Shown piece by piece: positions 55,825-64,000 of a DNA stretch of 64,000 bases. This DNA is from Pseudomonas asgharzadehiana (lineage in GTDB: Bacteria > Pseudomonadota > Gammaproteobacteria > Pseudomonadales > Pseudomonadaceae), in contig NZ_CP077079.1 of the NCBI RefSeq assembly GCF_019139815.1, positions 3,100,001 through 3,164,000 on the forward strand. The letters are read 5' to 3'. The translations under genes and the position numbers were made by a program. Under the pieces are notes generated by a model. The model searched no databases, was not told where the DNA came from, and saw only the letters and a list, made by a program, of their open reading frames with translations. Position 1 is the stretch's first letter. Every line of letters begins with the position of its first letter.

Positions 55825-56670
55825 TTACTGGCTGGAAACGGAGGAGGGGGTGGCGGCAGGCTTGGCCGGCGTGGCTGGCAGGAAAAACATCACCAGCGCC
55901 ACCACCAGGTAAATCAGGTAGGCGCCCAGGGTGCTGACGGTCGGCGCTTCCTGATAGCCGAACATGCCGGCCAGCACCGAACCCAATGGGCTGTCCATCG
56001 GCAATACAGCGCTGAAATCGAAGAGTACGGTTTGCCAATGGTTCCACACCCCGGCCTCGTGCAGAGCCTGCACCGAGTTGGCGAGGATGCCGGCCGCGAC
56101 CACCAGGATGAACAGGCCGGTCCAGCGGAAAAACGCACCCAGGTTCAGGCGCATGCTGCCGGTGTAAATCAGCCAGCCGACGACAATCGCCAACACCAGG
56201 CCGAGCAGGGCGCCCATCGGCGCGCCGGGGCCTTCGCTCTGCTGGAACACCGCCAGCAGGAAAAACACGGTTTCCAGGCCTTCGCGGGCCACGGCGAAAA
56301 ACACCATCAGGATCAGTGCGGTGACCTGGTGCCTGGAGCCGGTCAACGCCTGATCAAGGGAGGCGTGCAACGCATGCTTGATGGAGCGCGCAACCTTGCG
56401 CATCCAGAACACCATGGAGCTGAGGATACCCACGGCAACCAGGCCGACGATGCCTTCGAACAGCTCCTGTTGTTTCTGCGGGAACTCCGCGCTGACCCAT
56501 TCCAGGCCGCCGCCCACCAGCAAGGCCAGCGCAGCGGCGAGGAACACCCCAATCCACACGGCGGGCATCCACTGGCCGCGGCCTGTCTGTTGCAGGTAAC
56601 TGGCGATGATGCCGACGATCAATGCGGCTTCAATGCCTTCGCGCAGCATGATGAGAAAGGGGACAAGCAT
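55825..56670 (-). CDS. efeU: EfeU ferrous iron permease, FTR1 family
   Basis: A 281-residue membrane protein with seven predicted helices. Both REXXE iron motifs are intact: REGIE near residue 10 and REGLE near residue 108. It is the first gene of efeU-efeO-efeB-efeM and is preceded by a strong Fur box. Iron uptake through EfeU works in acidic or microaerobic settings where Fe(II) occurs. Confidence 0.95.
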   Translation of the reverse strand: MLVPFLIMLREGIEAALIVGIIASYLQQTGRGQWMPAVWIGVFLAAALALLVGGGLEWVSAEFPQKQQELFEGIVGLVAVGILSSMVFWMRKVARSIKHALHASLDQALTGSRHQVTALILMVFFAVAREGLETVFFLLAVFQQSEGPGAPMGALLGLVLAIVVGWLIYTGSMRLNLGAFFRWTGLFILVVAAGILANSVQALHEAGVWNHWQTVLFDFSAVLPMDSPLGSVLAGMFGYQEAPTVSTLGAYLIYLVVALVMFFLPATPAKPAATPSSVSSQ

Positions 56671-56710
56671 TCGGCACCGCAGGGCAATTAGTTAGGGTGC
56701 TAAGTTGTAA

Positions 56711-56729
56711 CATAATGATACTCATTGCC
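56711..56729. promoter_or_regulatory. Fur box upstream of efeU
   Basis: CATAATGATACTCATTGCC agrees with the 19-bp Fur consensus GATAATGATAATCATTATC at 15 positions, about 40 bp before the efeU start. This predicts iron-dependent repression of the operon. Confidence 0.8.
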
Positions 56730-56837
56730 AAACAGGAAATATTGACTTTAGCTGAACGCCGGCTGAACGGTGGTGGCAAAGCGCAAGCGCCCTTATGATG
56801 CACGCCACCTCATGCACGACCGGATTGCCCAACTTCC

Positions 56838-57854
56838 ATGGCGGAAAAAGACACCATCTCCATCCACCTCGTGCGCGAGGCCTTGTCGCAGAGTTGCGCG
56901 CCGGGGGCGGCCACCGTCGAGGCCCTGAGCAAAGTCGGGATCGACCCGGCGCTGCTGCAAGAGCCCGCCGCCCGTGTACCGGCCACGGCCTATGCACGCC
57001 TGTGGCGCTTGCTGGCAAGGCGTTGCGACGATGAGTTCTTCGGCATGGACCCGCGCAGGCTCAAGTCCGGTAGCCTGGCGTTTCTCTGCCGGGCGGCCAT
57101 CGCGCAACCGACCCTGGCGGCCGGCCTGGAAACCGGTTTGGGGTTTCTCTCACTGATGCTGGAGCGCCTGCCCGCCCAATTGGTGCGCCAACAGAGTCTG
57201 GCGGAAATCGTGCTGCTGGAACCGGATGCCGAGCCCAATCGCGCCTTCACCTACTTCACCTATTGGATGATTGTCCACGGTGTTGCCTGTTGGCTGGCGG
57301 GGCGGCGCATCCCCATCCTGGCCATCGAGTTGCGCTGCCCGCCGCCGGATTATTGTGATGACTACCGGGTGATGTTTTCCGACAACCTGCGCTTTAACCG
57401 GCCACGCACGCGCATGATCGTCTCCGCCGATTGCCTCGACCTGCCGATCAAGCGCAGCCCGCAAGAACTGCAACGTTTCCTGGCCCACGCGCCGGCCAAC
57501 ATCCTGGTCAAATACCGCGACCCCGACAGCCTGGCCACCCGCATCAAGCACGACCTGCGCCAAATGCCGCCCGACACCTGGCCGGAAACCGATGGCCTGG
57601 CGGCGGCCCACTGTATCTCCGCCTCGACCCTGCGGCGGCGCCTGGCCGAAGAAGGGCAGACGTATCAGGGGTTGAAGGACAGCGTGCGCAAGGAACTGGC
57701 GATTGTGTGGCTGGCCGAACCGCAGATCAGCTTTGCCGAGATTGCAGAGCGGCTGGGGTTTGCCGATACCAGTTCGTTTTATAAGGCGTTTCGCAAGTGG
57801 AGTGGGTCGAATCCGGGGCATTATCGGAGTTTGATTCTTAACGATGCTATGTAG
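56838..57854 (+). CDS. AraC-family regulator with arabinose-binding-like N-domain
   Basis: A 338-residue regulator of the OruR/ArgR-like AraC group: an N-terminal effector domain (about residues 20-210, ATVEALSKVGIDPALLQEP start) and two C-terminal helix-turn-helices (CISASTLRRRLAEEGQTYQGLKD and ISFAEIAERLGFADTSSFYKAFRKW, about 260-325). Divergent from efeU, but the Fur box explains that operon, so its target is open. Shine-Dalgarno is poor. Confidence 0.9.
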   Translation: MAEKDTISIHLVREALSQSCAPGAATVEALSKVGIDPALLQEPAARVPATAYARLWRLLARRCDDEFFGMDPRRLKSGSLAFLCRAAIAQPTLAAGLETGLGFLSLMLERLPAQLVRQQSLAEIVLLEPDAEPNRAFTYFTYWMIVHGVACWLAGRRIPILAIELRCPPPDYCDDYRVMFSDNLRFNRPRTRMIVSADCLDLPIKRSPQELQRFLAHAPANILVKYRDPDSLATRIKHDLRQMPPDTWPETDGLAAAHCISASTLRRRLAEEGQTYQGLKDSVRKELAIVWLAEPQISFAEIAERLGFADTSSFYKAFRKWSGSNPGHYRSLILNDAM

Positions 57855-57940
57855 GGCGTAAGGGTACGGACAAAACAGGTCAGGTTTTCAGTCGGATGCC
57901 TGTCAGTGTGATGATCAGCTCGCAAATGAAACTGCGTATC

Positions 57941-59188
57941 TCAAGCGTTTTGTTGGTTTAAACGGTTTTTTTGTCCACCTAACAGCAACGTGGCGCTTAC
58001 ACCCAACAAACCAACCAGGCAGAAGGCCGCAACTATGATCAACGTCAGCGAGAAGCCGTAGACATCTACTAGTCCTCCAAACACGCTGTAGGAGATGCCG
58101 ATGATGATCGAGTTGACTAGATTCGCAACAGACAGGCAAGAGGCTCGAATACGTGACTCAACATTGTCATGAATATAGGTTTCATAGGAAGTCTCATATA
58201 GAGCAGGCAGCGACATAATAAGTAGGAAGGCAGCAATTGAAGTAACGATGCCGATGTTGAATGACAAAATGAAAAGCAGAAGCGTGACGATGCCGGTTGT
58301 AGTGAAGGCAATGATGCCCAGAGAAAGTCGGCTGCAAATAAAACCCGCAGCCATGAACATCAATGCCGAGACGGCTTCAACGGCAGCATAAATGCCGGCA
58401 ATGGTAGGTATCTCCAATCCCTGCATTGAAAAAAATGGCTGACCATAAATAAACAAGGGGATCGTTGATAGCTCGAATAACGCGAATCCAATAAACAAGG
58501 GTATAAGAAAGGCACCTTTTTTCGAGCGGAAAAACCTAGTTAGTGAAGTAAAAACCCCCTCGGTTTCCTCATTGCGTATATTGATTTTTTCATTGGGCGT
58601 CAGTGAGGTGGGCGGGGGCTTGGCTTCAGTAATGAATGTAACAACAAAAGCACCGATCAGTTTTGATACCGCAAAAACGATGTAAACACTGTTCCAGGAC
58701 AAGGTGTCCTGTAGTACGCCGCCCACAAACATGGACAAGCCTAATGATACAGCGCCAATAGCACGGGCGCGTGACAGTATTTTAGGATATTCCGCTGTGC
58801 GGTTCTCAGCGAGTAAGTTGTCATACAGTAACGCCCTATCGGAGCCGGAGCCCATGGCAATACTTGCGCCAAATAGACAAAATATAATGGCGAAAGGAAT
58901 AAAAGAAGAAAACAGTAAAAAGCCAATGCCACTTAAAAACAACCCTGAAAAACCAATGATAAGAGAGTATTTACGCCCATAGCGATCTGCGAGTAAACCG
59001 GATGGGATTTCCAAGGCTACGCAAGAGAAGAATAAAAAGGATTGCAGAATGCCTATCTCGCCCTGTGTGATACCCAGCTGCAGCAAGTAAAGTACAAACA
59101 GGCTTCTCTGAACGTCCAGGTTCATAAATATCGATAGAGAATAATATAAGTTGTCGTTTTTGTTTTTTAAGAATCCCCATCTTCTCAT
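57941..59188 (-). CDS. MFS transporter, AT-rich and probably acquired
   Basis: A 415-residue major facilitator with twelve predicted helices and motif A GLLADRYGRKYSL. The codon use is markedly more AT-rich than all neighbouring genes and the flanks are also AT-rich. These suggest recent horizontal transfer. Substrate unknown. No Shine-Dalgarno is clear before the ATG at 59188; an ATG at codon 22 (MNLDVQRSLF) is an alternative. Confidence 0.82.
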   Translation of the reverse strand: MRRWGFLKNKNDNLYYSLSIFMNLDVQRSLFVLYLLQLGITQGEIGILQSFLFFSCVALEIPSGLLADRYGRKYSLIIGFSGLFLSGIGFLLFSSFIPFAIIFCLFGASIAMGSGSDRALLYDNLLAENRTAEYPKILSRARAIGAVSLGLSMFVGGVLQDTLSWNSVYIVFAVSKLIGAFVVTFITEAKPPPTSLTPNEKINIRNEETEGVFTSLTRFFRSKKGAFLIPLFIGFALFELSTIPLFIYGQPFFSMQGLEIPTIAGIYAAVEAVSALMFMAAGFICSRLSLGIIAFTTTGIVTLLLFILSFNIGIVTSIAAFLLIMSLPALYETSYETYIHDNVESRIRASCLSVANLVNSIIIGISYSVFGGLVDVYGFSLTLIIVAAFCLVGLLGVSATLLLGGQKNRLNQQNA

Positions 59189-59377
59189 TTTTTTGTTGGC
59201 GCCCTAGACATTGAGCTTTAAGGTTAAGGCATATTTCTGTTTTTGAAAGTCCATTTTTCGACGAATAAATGACTTGAGTCTGATCGCCAGGCGCAGCGCA
59301 GTATTAAGAGTTTTCTTACAAGGTACTTCGTTTTTAACTTACAGAAGCAACCTTCAACATTTTAGGACGCTCCAAAC

Positions 59378-59412
59378 AAAAAAAGCCCCATGGCCGAATG
59401 GACCACGGGGCT
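59378..59412 (-). terminator. Rho-independent terminator of the mexF-oprN operon
   Basis: On the minus strand AGCCCCGTGG pairs with CCATGGGGCT and is followed by TTTTTTTG. It lies 42 bp after the oprN stop. Confidence 0.85.
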
Positions 59413-59453
59413 AAAAATTGGCTGGATGCGACCAACCAAAGGAGCTCTTTACA

Positions 59454-60869
59454 TCATTTGGCCGTCGCGACGACCGTATCCGGCTGCCATCCACCGCCCA
59501 GCGCCTTGTAGATCGCCACAATCCCGCGATACAGGTCCACTTCGGCCTGGGCCTGGGTGTCTTCGGCGGCCAGGCGTTCGCGCTGGGCGTCGAGCAGGAC
59601 CAGGAAGTCCACGGTGCCTTCGCGATAGCGGATGGCGGCGAGGTCGGCGGCGGCGCGGCTGGACTCACTTTGACGAATCAATGAGACCAGACGCTGTTGG
59701 CGTTTGCCGTAATCACTGAAGGCATTTTCCGATTCTTCCAGCGCCAGCAGCACTTGTTGCTCATAGGTGGCCAGCGCGCCATCCGCTTCGGCATCCGCGC
59801 CGCGCAAGCGAGCACGCACGCTGCCCAGGTCAAACGCGGCCCAGGTGATGCTCGGGCCCAGGGCCCAGGCATTTGCGGCGGACGAGCCGATCTGCGAACC
59901 GCGCCCGGCGGTAAAGCCGAGGAAGCCGCTGAGGCTGACCCGTGGGAACAGGTCGGCCTTGGCCACGCCGATGCGCGCGGTGGCGGCGGCCAGTTTGCGT
60001 TCGGCGCTGAGGATGTCCGGGCGCCGTTGCAGCAGTTGTCCTGGATCGCCGATCGGCAACGCCTTGGCAATCGCCGGCAGGTCTTTGGGGCTCAGGTCTA
60101 CGCTCAGTTTGTCGGGGCGCTGGCCGAGGAGGGTGGCGATGCGGTTACGCTCGCGCACCTGCTCGGCCTGCAGTTGCGGCACGCTGGCTTCTACCGCCGC
60201 CAGGCGTGCGTCGGCACGTTCCACGTCGAGCTGGTCGCCCACCCCGGCATCGCGCAGGCTGATGGTGATGGTGCGCGATTCCTGTTGGTTCTTCAGGTTG
60301 TCCAGGGCAATGCGTTCACGCAGTTGCGCGCCGCGCAGTTGACCGTAGGCGTCGACCAGTTCGGCAATCATGCTGACTTGCAGTTGGTACAAGTCAGCTT
60401 CGGCGGCCTGCTGGTCGGCGTCGGTGGCTTCCAGGTTGCGCTGGATGCGGCCGAACAGGTCCAGTTCCCACGCCATGTCCAGGCCCAGGTCGTAACGCTC
60501 GGTCTTGACCCTGCGCGTGGTTTGCCCGGGGATCTGGCCTTTGCCCTGGTCACTGCTGACGCGGCTGGTGATGGTCGGCATGGCGTCATTGCTGGCGTCA
60601 TCGCGGATCGCCCGTGCCGCTCGCAGGCGGGCAAAGGCCACGCGCAGGTCACGGTTGCCTTGCAGGGATTGCGTCACCAACTGGTTCAGGGTCGGGTCTT
60701 CGAACTGCTGCCACCAGATGCCTTCGAACTTGGCGTGGTCATATTGCTTGGCATCCGCGGCGGCGGTGATGTTCGCCGCCTCCGGGGTTTGGGCATTGTA
60801 GTCCGGGCCCACGGCACAGGCGCTCAGCGCCAGTACCAGCAAGCTTGGCAAAAACACGTTCACACTCAT
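59454..60869 (-). CDS. oprN: OprN-type outer-membrane efflux channel
   Basis: A 471-residue TolC-like outer-membrane factor. The signal is a lipobox LSAC at residues 15-18. WWQQFEDPTLNQLVTQSLQGN and two long alpha-barrel halves, each ending in a conserved LGQRPD or LGGGWQ element, are visible. It completes the MexF-type RND pump; its start overlaps the mexF stop (ATGA). OprN is the usual partner. Confidence 0.93.
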   Translation of the reverse strand: MSVNVFLPSLLVLALSACAVGPDYNAQTPEAANITAAADAKQYDHAKFEGIWWQQFEDPTLNQLVTQSLQGNRDLRVAFARLRAARAIRDDASNDAMPTITSRVSSDQGKGQIPGQTTRRVKTERYDLGLDMAWELDLFGRIQRNLEATDADQQAAEADLYQLQVSMIAELVDAYGQLRGAQLRERIALDNLKNQQESRTITISLRDAGVGDQLDVERADARLAAVEASVPQLQAEQVRERNRIATLLGQRPDKLSVDLSPKDLPAIAKALPIGDPGQLLQRRPDILSAERKLAAATARIGVAKADLFPRVSLSGFLGFTAGRGSQIGSSAANAWALGPSITWAAFDLGSVRARLRGADAEADGALATYEQQVLLALEESENAFSDYGKRQQRLVSLIRQSESSRAAADLAAIRYREGTVDFLVLLDAQRERLAAEDTQAQAEVDLYRGIVAIYKALGGGWQPDTVVATAK

Positions 60870-63800
60870 TGCTGTGTCTCCAGCTTCAAGGCCTTGGCCG
60901 CTTTGCGCGCTTCCTGGCGCTCCACATAGCGACGGATCAGTACGTAGAACACTGGCGTCAGCAACAGACCGAAGAAGGTCACCCCGATCATCCCGGAGAA
61001 CACCGCCACACCCATGGCATGACGCATCTCGGCACCGGCACCGCTGGAGAACACCAGGGGTACCACGCCCATGATGAACGCGAACGACGTCATCAGGATC
61101 GGCCGCAGACGCAGACGGCAGGCTTCCAGTACCGCGGCGAGCGGGTCGAGGCCTTCCTGCTGTTTGTCCTTGGCGAACTCCACGATCAGGATCGCGTTCT
61201 TACAGGCCAGGCCCACCAGTACGATCAGGCCGATCTGGGTAAAGATGTTGTTGTCGCCGCCCGACATGATCACCCCGGTAATGGCCGACAGCAGCGTCAT
61301 CGGCACGATCAGGATCACCGCCAGCGGCAGGCTCCAGCTTTCGTATTGGGCGGCCAGTACCAGGAACGCCAGCAATACGCAGAGCGGGAACACGAACAGC
61401 GCGGTGTTGCCCGAGAGGATTTGCTGATAGGTCAGGTCGGTCCACTCGTAGGTCATGCCGTTGGGCAGTTCATCCTTCAACAGTTTTTCGATCGCGGCCT
61501 GGGCCTGGCCCGAGCTGTAGCCCGGTGCGGCGTTGCCGTTGATTTCGGCGGTGATAAAACCGTTGTAGTGCATCACGCGGTCCGGCCCCGAGGTGTCGCT
61601 GACCTTGATAAAGGTCGCCAGCGGGATCATCTCGCCCTTGTTGTTGCGCACTTTCAATTGGCCGATCTGGTCTTCGTCCAGGCGGAACTGCTGCTCAGCC
61701 TGCACGTTGACCTGGTAGGTGCGGCCAAAGCGGTTGAAGTCGTTGGCATACAGCGAGCCCAGGTAGATCTGCAGGGTGTCGAAGATGTCGCTGATCGCCA
61801 CGCCGTGGGTCTTGGCCTTTTCGCGGTCGATGGCGGCATCGACCTGGGGCACGTTGACCGTGTAGCTGGTGAACAGGCCGAACAACTCCGGCACGTTATG
61901 GCTCTTGGCGATGATGTTCTGGGTTTCTTTGTACAGCTCGTCGTAACCCAGGTTGCCACGGTCTTCGATCTGCAGGCGGAACCCGCCGATGGTGCCCAGG
62001 CCCTGTACCGGCGGCGGTGGGAAGATCGCCATGTAGGCTTCCTGGATGTTGCTGTACTGGCCGTTCAAGGCGCCGGCAATCGCACCGGCCGACATGCTCG
62101 GGTCTTTACGCTCGTCGAACGGCTTGAGGGTCACGAACACGATGCCGCTGTTCGGGCTGTTGGTAAAACCGTTGATCGACAGGCCGGGGAACGCCACCGC
62201 GCTGTCCACGCCCGGTTGTTTCAAGGCGATCTCGGACATGCGCTTGATCACGTCTTCGGTGCGGTCCAGGCTCGCGGCGTCCGGCAGTTGAGCGAAGGCC
62301 ACCAGGTATTGCTTGTCCTGGGCCGGTACGAAACCGGTCGGGGTGTGGGCAAAGCCGAACCAGGTCAGCACCATCAGGCCGGCGTACAGGAACAGGGCGA
62401 TGCCGCTGCCGCGAATCACTCGGCGTACGGTGCCGACATAACCGTGGCTGGCTTTCTCGAAGAAGCGGTTGAACGGACGGAACAACCAGCCGCCGAAAAT
62501 CTTGTCGAGCACCTTGGAGAAGCGGTCCTTTGGCGCGTCGTGGCTGCGCAGCAACACGGCGGCCAGGGCAGGGGACAAGGTCAGCGAGTTGAAGGCCGAG
62601 ATCACCGTGGAAATTGCGATGGTCAAGGCGAACTGTTTGTAGAACTGCCCGGTCAGGCCGCTGATGAAGGCCGCTGGGATGAACACCGCACACAGCACCA
62701 ACGCGGTGGCGATGATCGGGCCGGTCACTTCGCTCATGGCTTTTTCAGTGGCCGGGAACGGTTCCAGGCCCAGCTCGATGTTACGTTCGACGTTCTCCAC
62801 CACCACGATGGCGTCGTCCACCACGATACCGATGGCCAATACCAGGCCGAACAATGACAGGGCGTTGAGCGAAAAGCCGAACAGGTGCATGACCGCAAAC
62901 GTACCGATCAACGATACCGGCACCGCCACCAACGGAATGATCGAGGCGCGCCAGGTTTGCAGGAACAGAATCACCACCAGCACCACCAGGATCAGTGCTT
63001 CAAACAGGGTGTGCACCACCGCTTCGATGGAACCCCGGACGAAGATGGTCGGGTCGTAGACGATGCTGAAGTCCATGCCTTGCGGGAAGCTCTTTTTCAG
63101 CTCTTCCATCTTGCCGCGCACTTCGTTGGAGATCTCGATAGCGTTGGAACCCGGCCGCTGGAAGATCGGGATCGCCACGGCCGGCTGATTGTTGAGCAAC
63201 GAACGCAGGGCGTATTGGCTGGAGCCCAGCTCCACCCGTGCGATGTCCTTGAGGCGGGTGATTTCACCGTTATCGCCGGCGCGAATAACGATGTTCTCGA
63301 ACTCTTCCTCAGTGACCAGGCGGCCTTGGGTATTCACCGACAACTGGAACGCGGTGGCATTCGGTGCGGGCGGCGCGCCCAGGGCACCGGCAGCCACCTG
63401 GCGGTTTTGTTCGCGAATGGCCGTTACCACATCGGTGGCGGTCAGGTTGCGCGAAGCGGTCTTGTTCGGGTCCAGCCATACACGCAGCGAGTAGTCGCCC
63501 ATGCCGAACAGCTGCACATCACCCACGCCCCCCAGGCGCGCCAACTCATCCTTGATATTGAGCAAGGCGTAGTTGGACAGGTAGAGCATGTCGTAACGCT
63601 GATCCGGGGAGGTCAAGTGCACCACCATGGTCAGGTCGGGGGAGGCCTTGTCCACGGTAATACCGATGCGGGTCACTTCCTCGGGCAGTTTTGGCTGCGT
63701 ACGGGTGACGCGGTTTTGTACCTGCACCTGTGCGTTGTCCAGGTCGGTACCCAGGGCGAAGGTGATGGTCAGGGTCAGCTTGCCATCGGCGGTCGACTGC

Positions 63801-64000
63801 GAGGACATGTACAGCATGTTCTCGACGCCGGTGATGGCCTGCTCAAGCGGGGCCGCCACGGTTTCACCGATGACCTTGGGGTTGGCGCCCGGGAAGTTGG
63901 CGCGTACCACGACGGTCGGCGGCACCACTTCCGGGTATTCGCTGATCGGCAATTGGAACAGCGAGATCGCGCCGGCGATCAGGATCAACAGCGAAAGTAC
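60866..64000 (-). CDS. mexF: MexF-type RND efflux permease, 5' end cut off
   Basis: The frame is open to the window edge, so about the first 20 residues are missing. It matches MexF throughout: LISEYPEVVPPTVVV-type first loop, the proton-relay pair IGIVVDDAIVVVENVE and AQYESWSLPLAVILIVP near the end. MexEF-OprN exports fluoroquinolones, chloramphenicol and signal precursors in Pseudomonas. The regulator and mexE adaptor, normally upstream, are outside the window. Confidence 0.95.
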   Translation of the reverse strand, partial: VLSLLILIAGAISLFQLPISEYPEVVPPTVVVRANFPGANPKVIGETVAAPLEQAITGVENMLYMSSQSTADGKLTLTITFALGTDLDNAQVQVQNRVTRTQPKLPEEVTRIGITVDKASPDLTMVVHLTSPDQRYDMLYLSNYALLNIKDELARLGGVGDVQLFGMGDYSLRVWLDPNKTASRNLTATDVVTAIREQNRQVAAGALGAPPAPNATAFQLSVNTQGRLVTEEEFENIVIRAGDNGEITRLKDIARVELGSSQYALRSLLNNQPAVAIPIFQRPGSNAIEISNEVRGKMEELKKSFPQGMDFSIVYDPTIFVRGSIEAVVHTLFEALILVVLVVILFLQTWRASIIPLVAVPVSLIGTFAVMHLFGFSLNALSLFGLVLAIGIVVDDAIVVVENVERNIELGLEPFPATEKAMSEVTGPIIATALVLCAVFIPAAFISGLTGQFYKQFALTIAISTVISAFNSLTLSPALAAVLLRSHDAPKDRFSKVLDKIFGGWLFRPFNRFFEKASHGYVGTVRRVIRGSGIALFLYAGLMVLTWFGFAHTPTGFVPAQDKQYLVAFAQLPDAASLDRTEDVIKRMSEIALKQPGVDSAVAFPGLSINGFTNSPNSGIVFVTLKPFDERKDPSMSAGAIAGALNGQYSNIQEAYMAIFPPPPVQGLGTIGGFRLQIEDRGNLGYDELYKETQNIIAKSHNVPELFGLFTSYTVNVPQVDAAIDREKAKTHGVAISDIFDTLQIYLGSLYANDFNRFGRTYQVNVQAEQQFRLDEDQIGQLKVRNNKGEMIPLATFIKVSDTSGPDRVMHYNGFITAEINGNAAPGYSSGQAQAAIEKLLKDELPNGMTYEWTDLTYQQILSGNTALFVFPLCVLLAFLVLAAQYESWSLPLAVILIVPMTLLSAITGVIMSGGDNNIFTQIGLIVLVGLACKNAILIVEFAKDKQQEGLDPLAAVLEACRLRLRPILMTSFAFIMGVVPLVFSSGAGAEMRHAMGVAVFSGMIGVTFFGLLLTPVFYVLIRRYVERQEARKAAKALKLETQQ

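Noticed and set aside
60845..62857. A 670-codon open frame on the plus strand
   Set aside because: Antisense shadow of mexF; His/Gln/Arg-rich with no domain.

Overview
The window is about 64 kb of a GC-rich, densely packed chromosome. The gene set (MexF/OprN-type efflux, LpxO, the LigD-Ku pair, the efeUOBM operon, FecI/FecR, MocR regulators, an Rhs toxin) and the short palindromes of the form TGTGGGAGsrrGC...CTCCCACA between genes point to Pseudomonas, most likely the P. fluorescens complex. That assignment rests on recognised protein families and REP-like sequences, not on a database search. I see no rRNA, tRNA, CRISPR array, insertion sequence or prophage.

Layout. 1-3.0 kb: end of an Fe(II)/2-oxoglutarate-type oxygenase, then a MetQ-MetN-MetI-like ABC importer. 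3.0-7.6 kb: MocR regulator divergent from a LysE exporter, a MASE2-GGDEF diguanylate cyclase and a secreted M20 carboxypeptidase. 7.7-12.8 kb: an Rhs polymorphic toxin with a C-terminal ADP-ribosyltransferase-like domain and an overlapping candidate immunity gene. 13-18.5 kb: an RND permease and lipoprotein adaptor, divergent from a Bcr/CflA-like MFS gene across a perfect inverted repeat. 18.5-23.2 kb: pirin, an MscS-type channel with a cyclic-nucleotide-binding domain, a broken hexapeptide-transferase remnant, a receptor-less FecI/FecR pair, and a Mop/TOBE protein.

23.2-33.4 kb: PatB-type C-S lyase, gamma-glutamyltransferase, exonuclease III, NadR-like kinase with PnuC, an sCache chemoreceptor, UppP, small proteins, and a LysR/azoreductase pair. 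33.6-39.5 kb: an alpha/beta hydrolase, two MFS transporters, the ABC-F protein YbiT and a TIGR03067-like protein. 39.8-46.9 kb: LpxO, the ku-ligD end-joining operon, a small secreted protein with a PQQ-type sugar dehydrogenase, and a TetR/DUF1348 pair. 47-52.4 kb: PssA and a 1283-residue protein I cannot assign. 52.4-57.9 kb: Fur-controlled efeUOBM iron uptake and an AraC regulator. 57.9-64 kb: an AT-rich MFS gene, then oprN and the 3' part of mexF.

Themes are metal and sulfur-compound uptake, efflux, and inter-bacterial or host-directed toxins. The best candidates for new biology are the Rhs ADP-ribosyltransferase/immunity pair (7.7-12.8 kb) and the unassigned 1283-residue protein with a near-perfect 19-bp palindrome upstream (48.4-52.4 kb).
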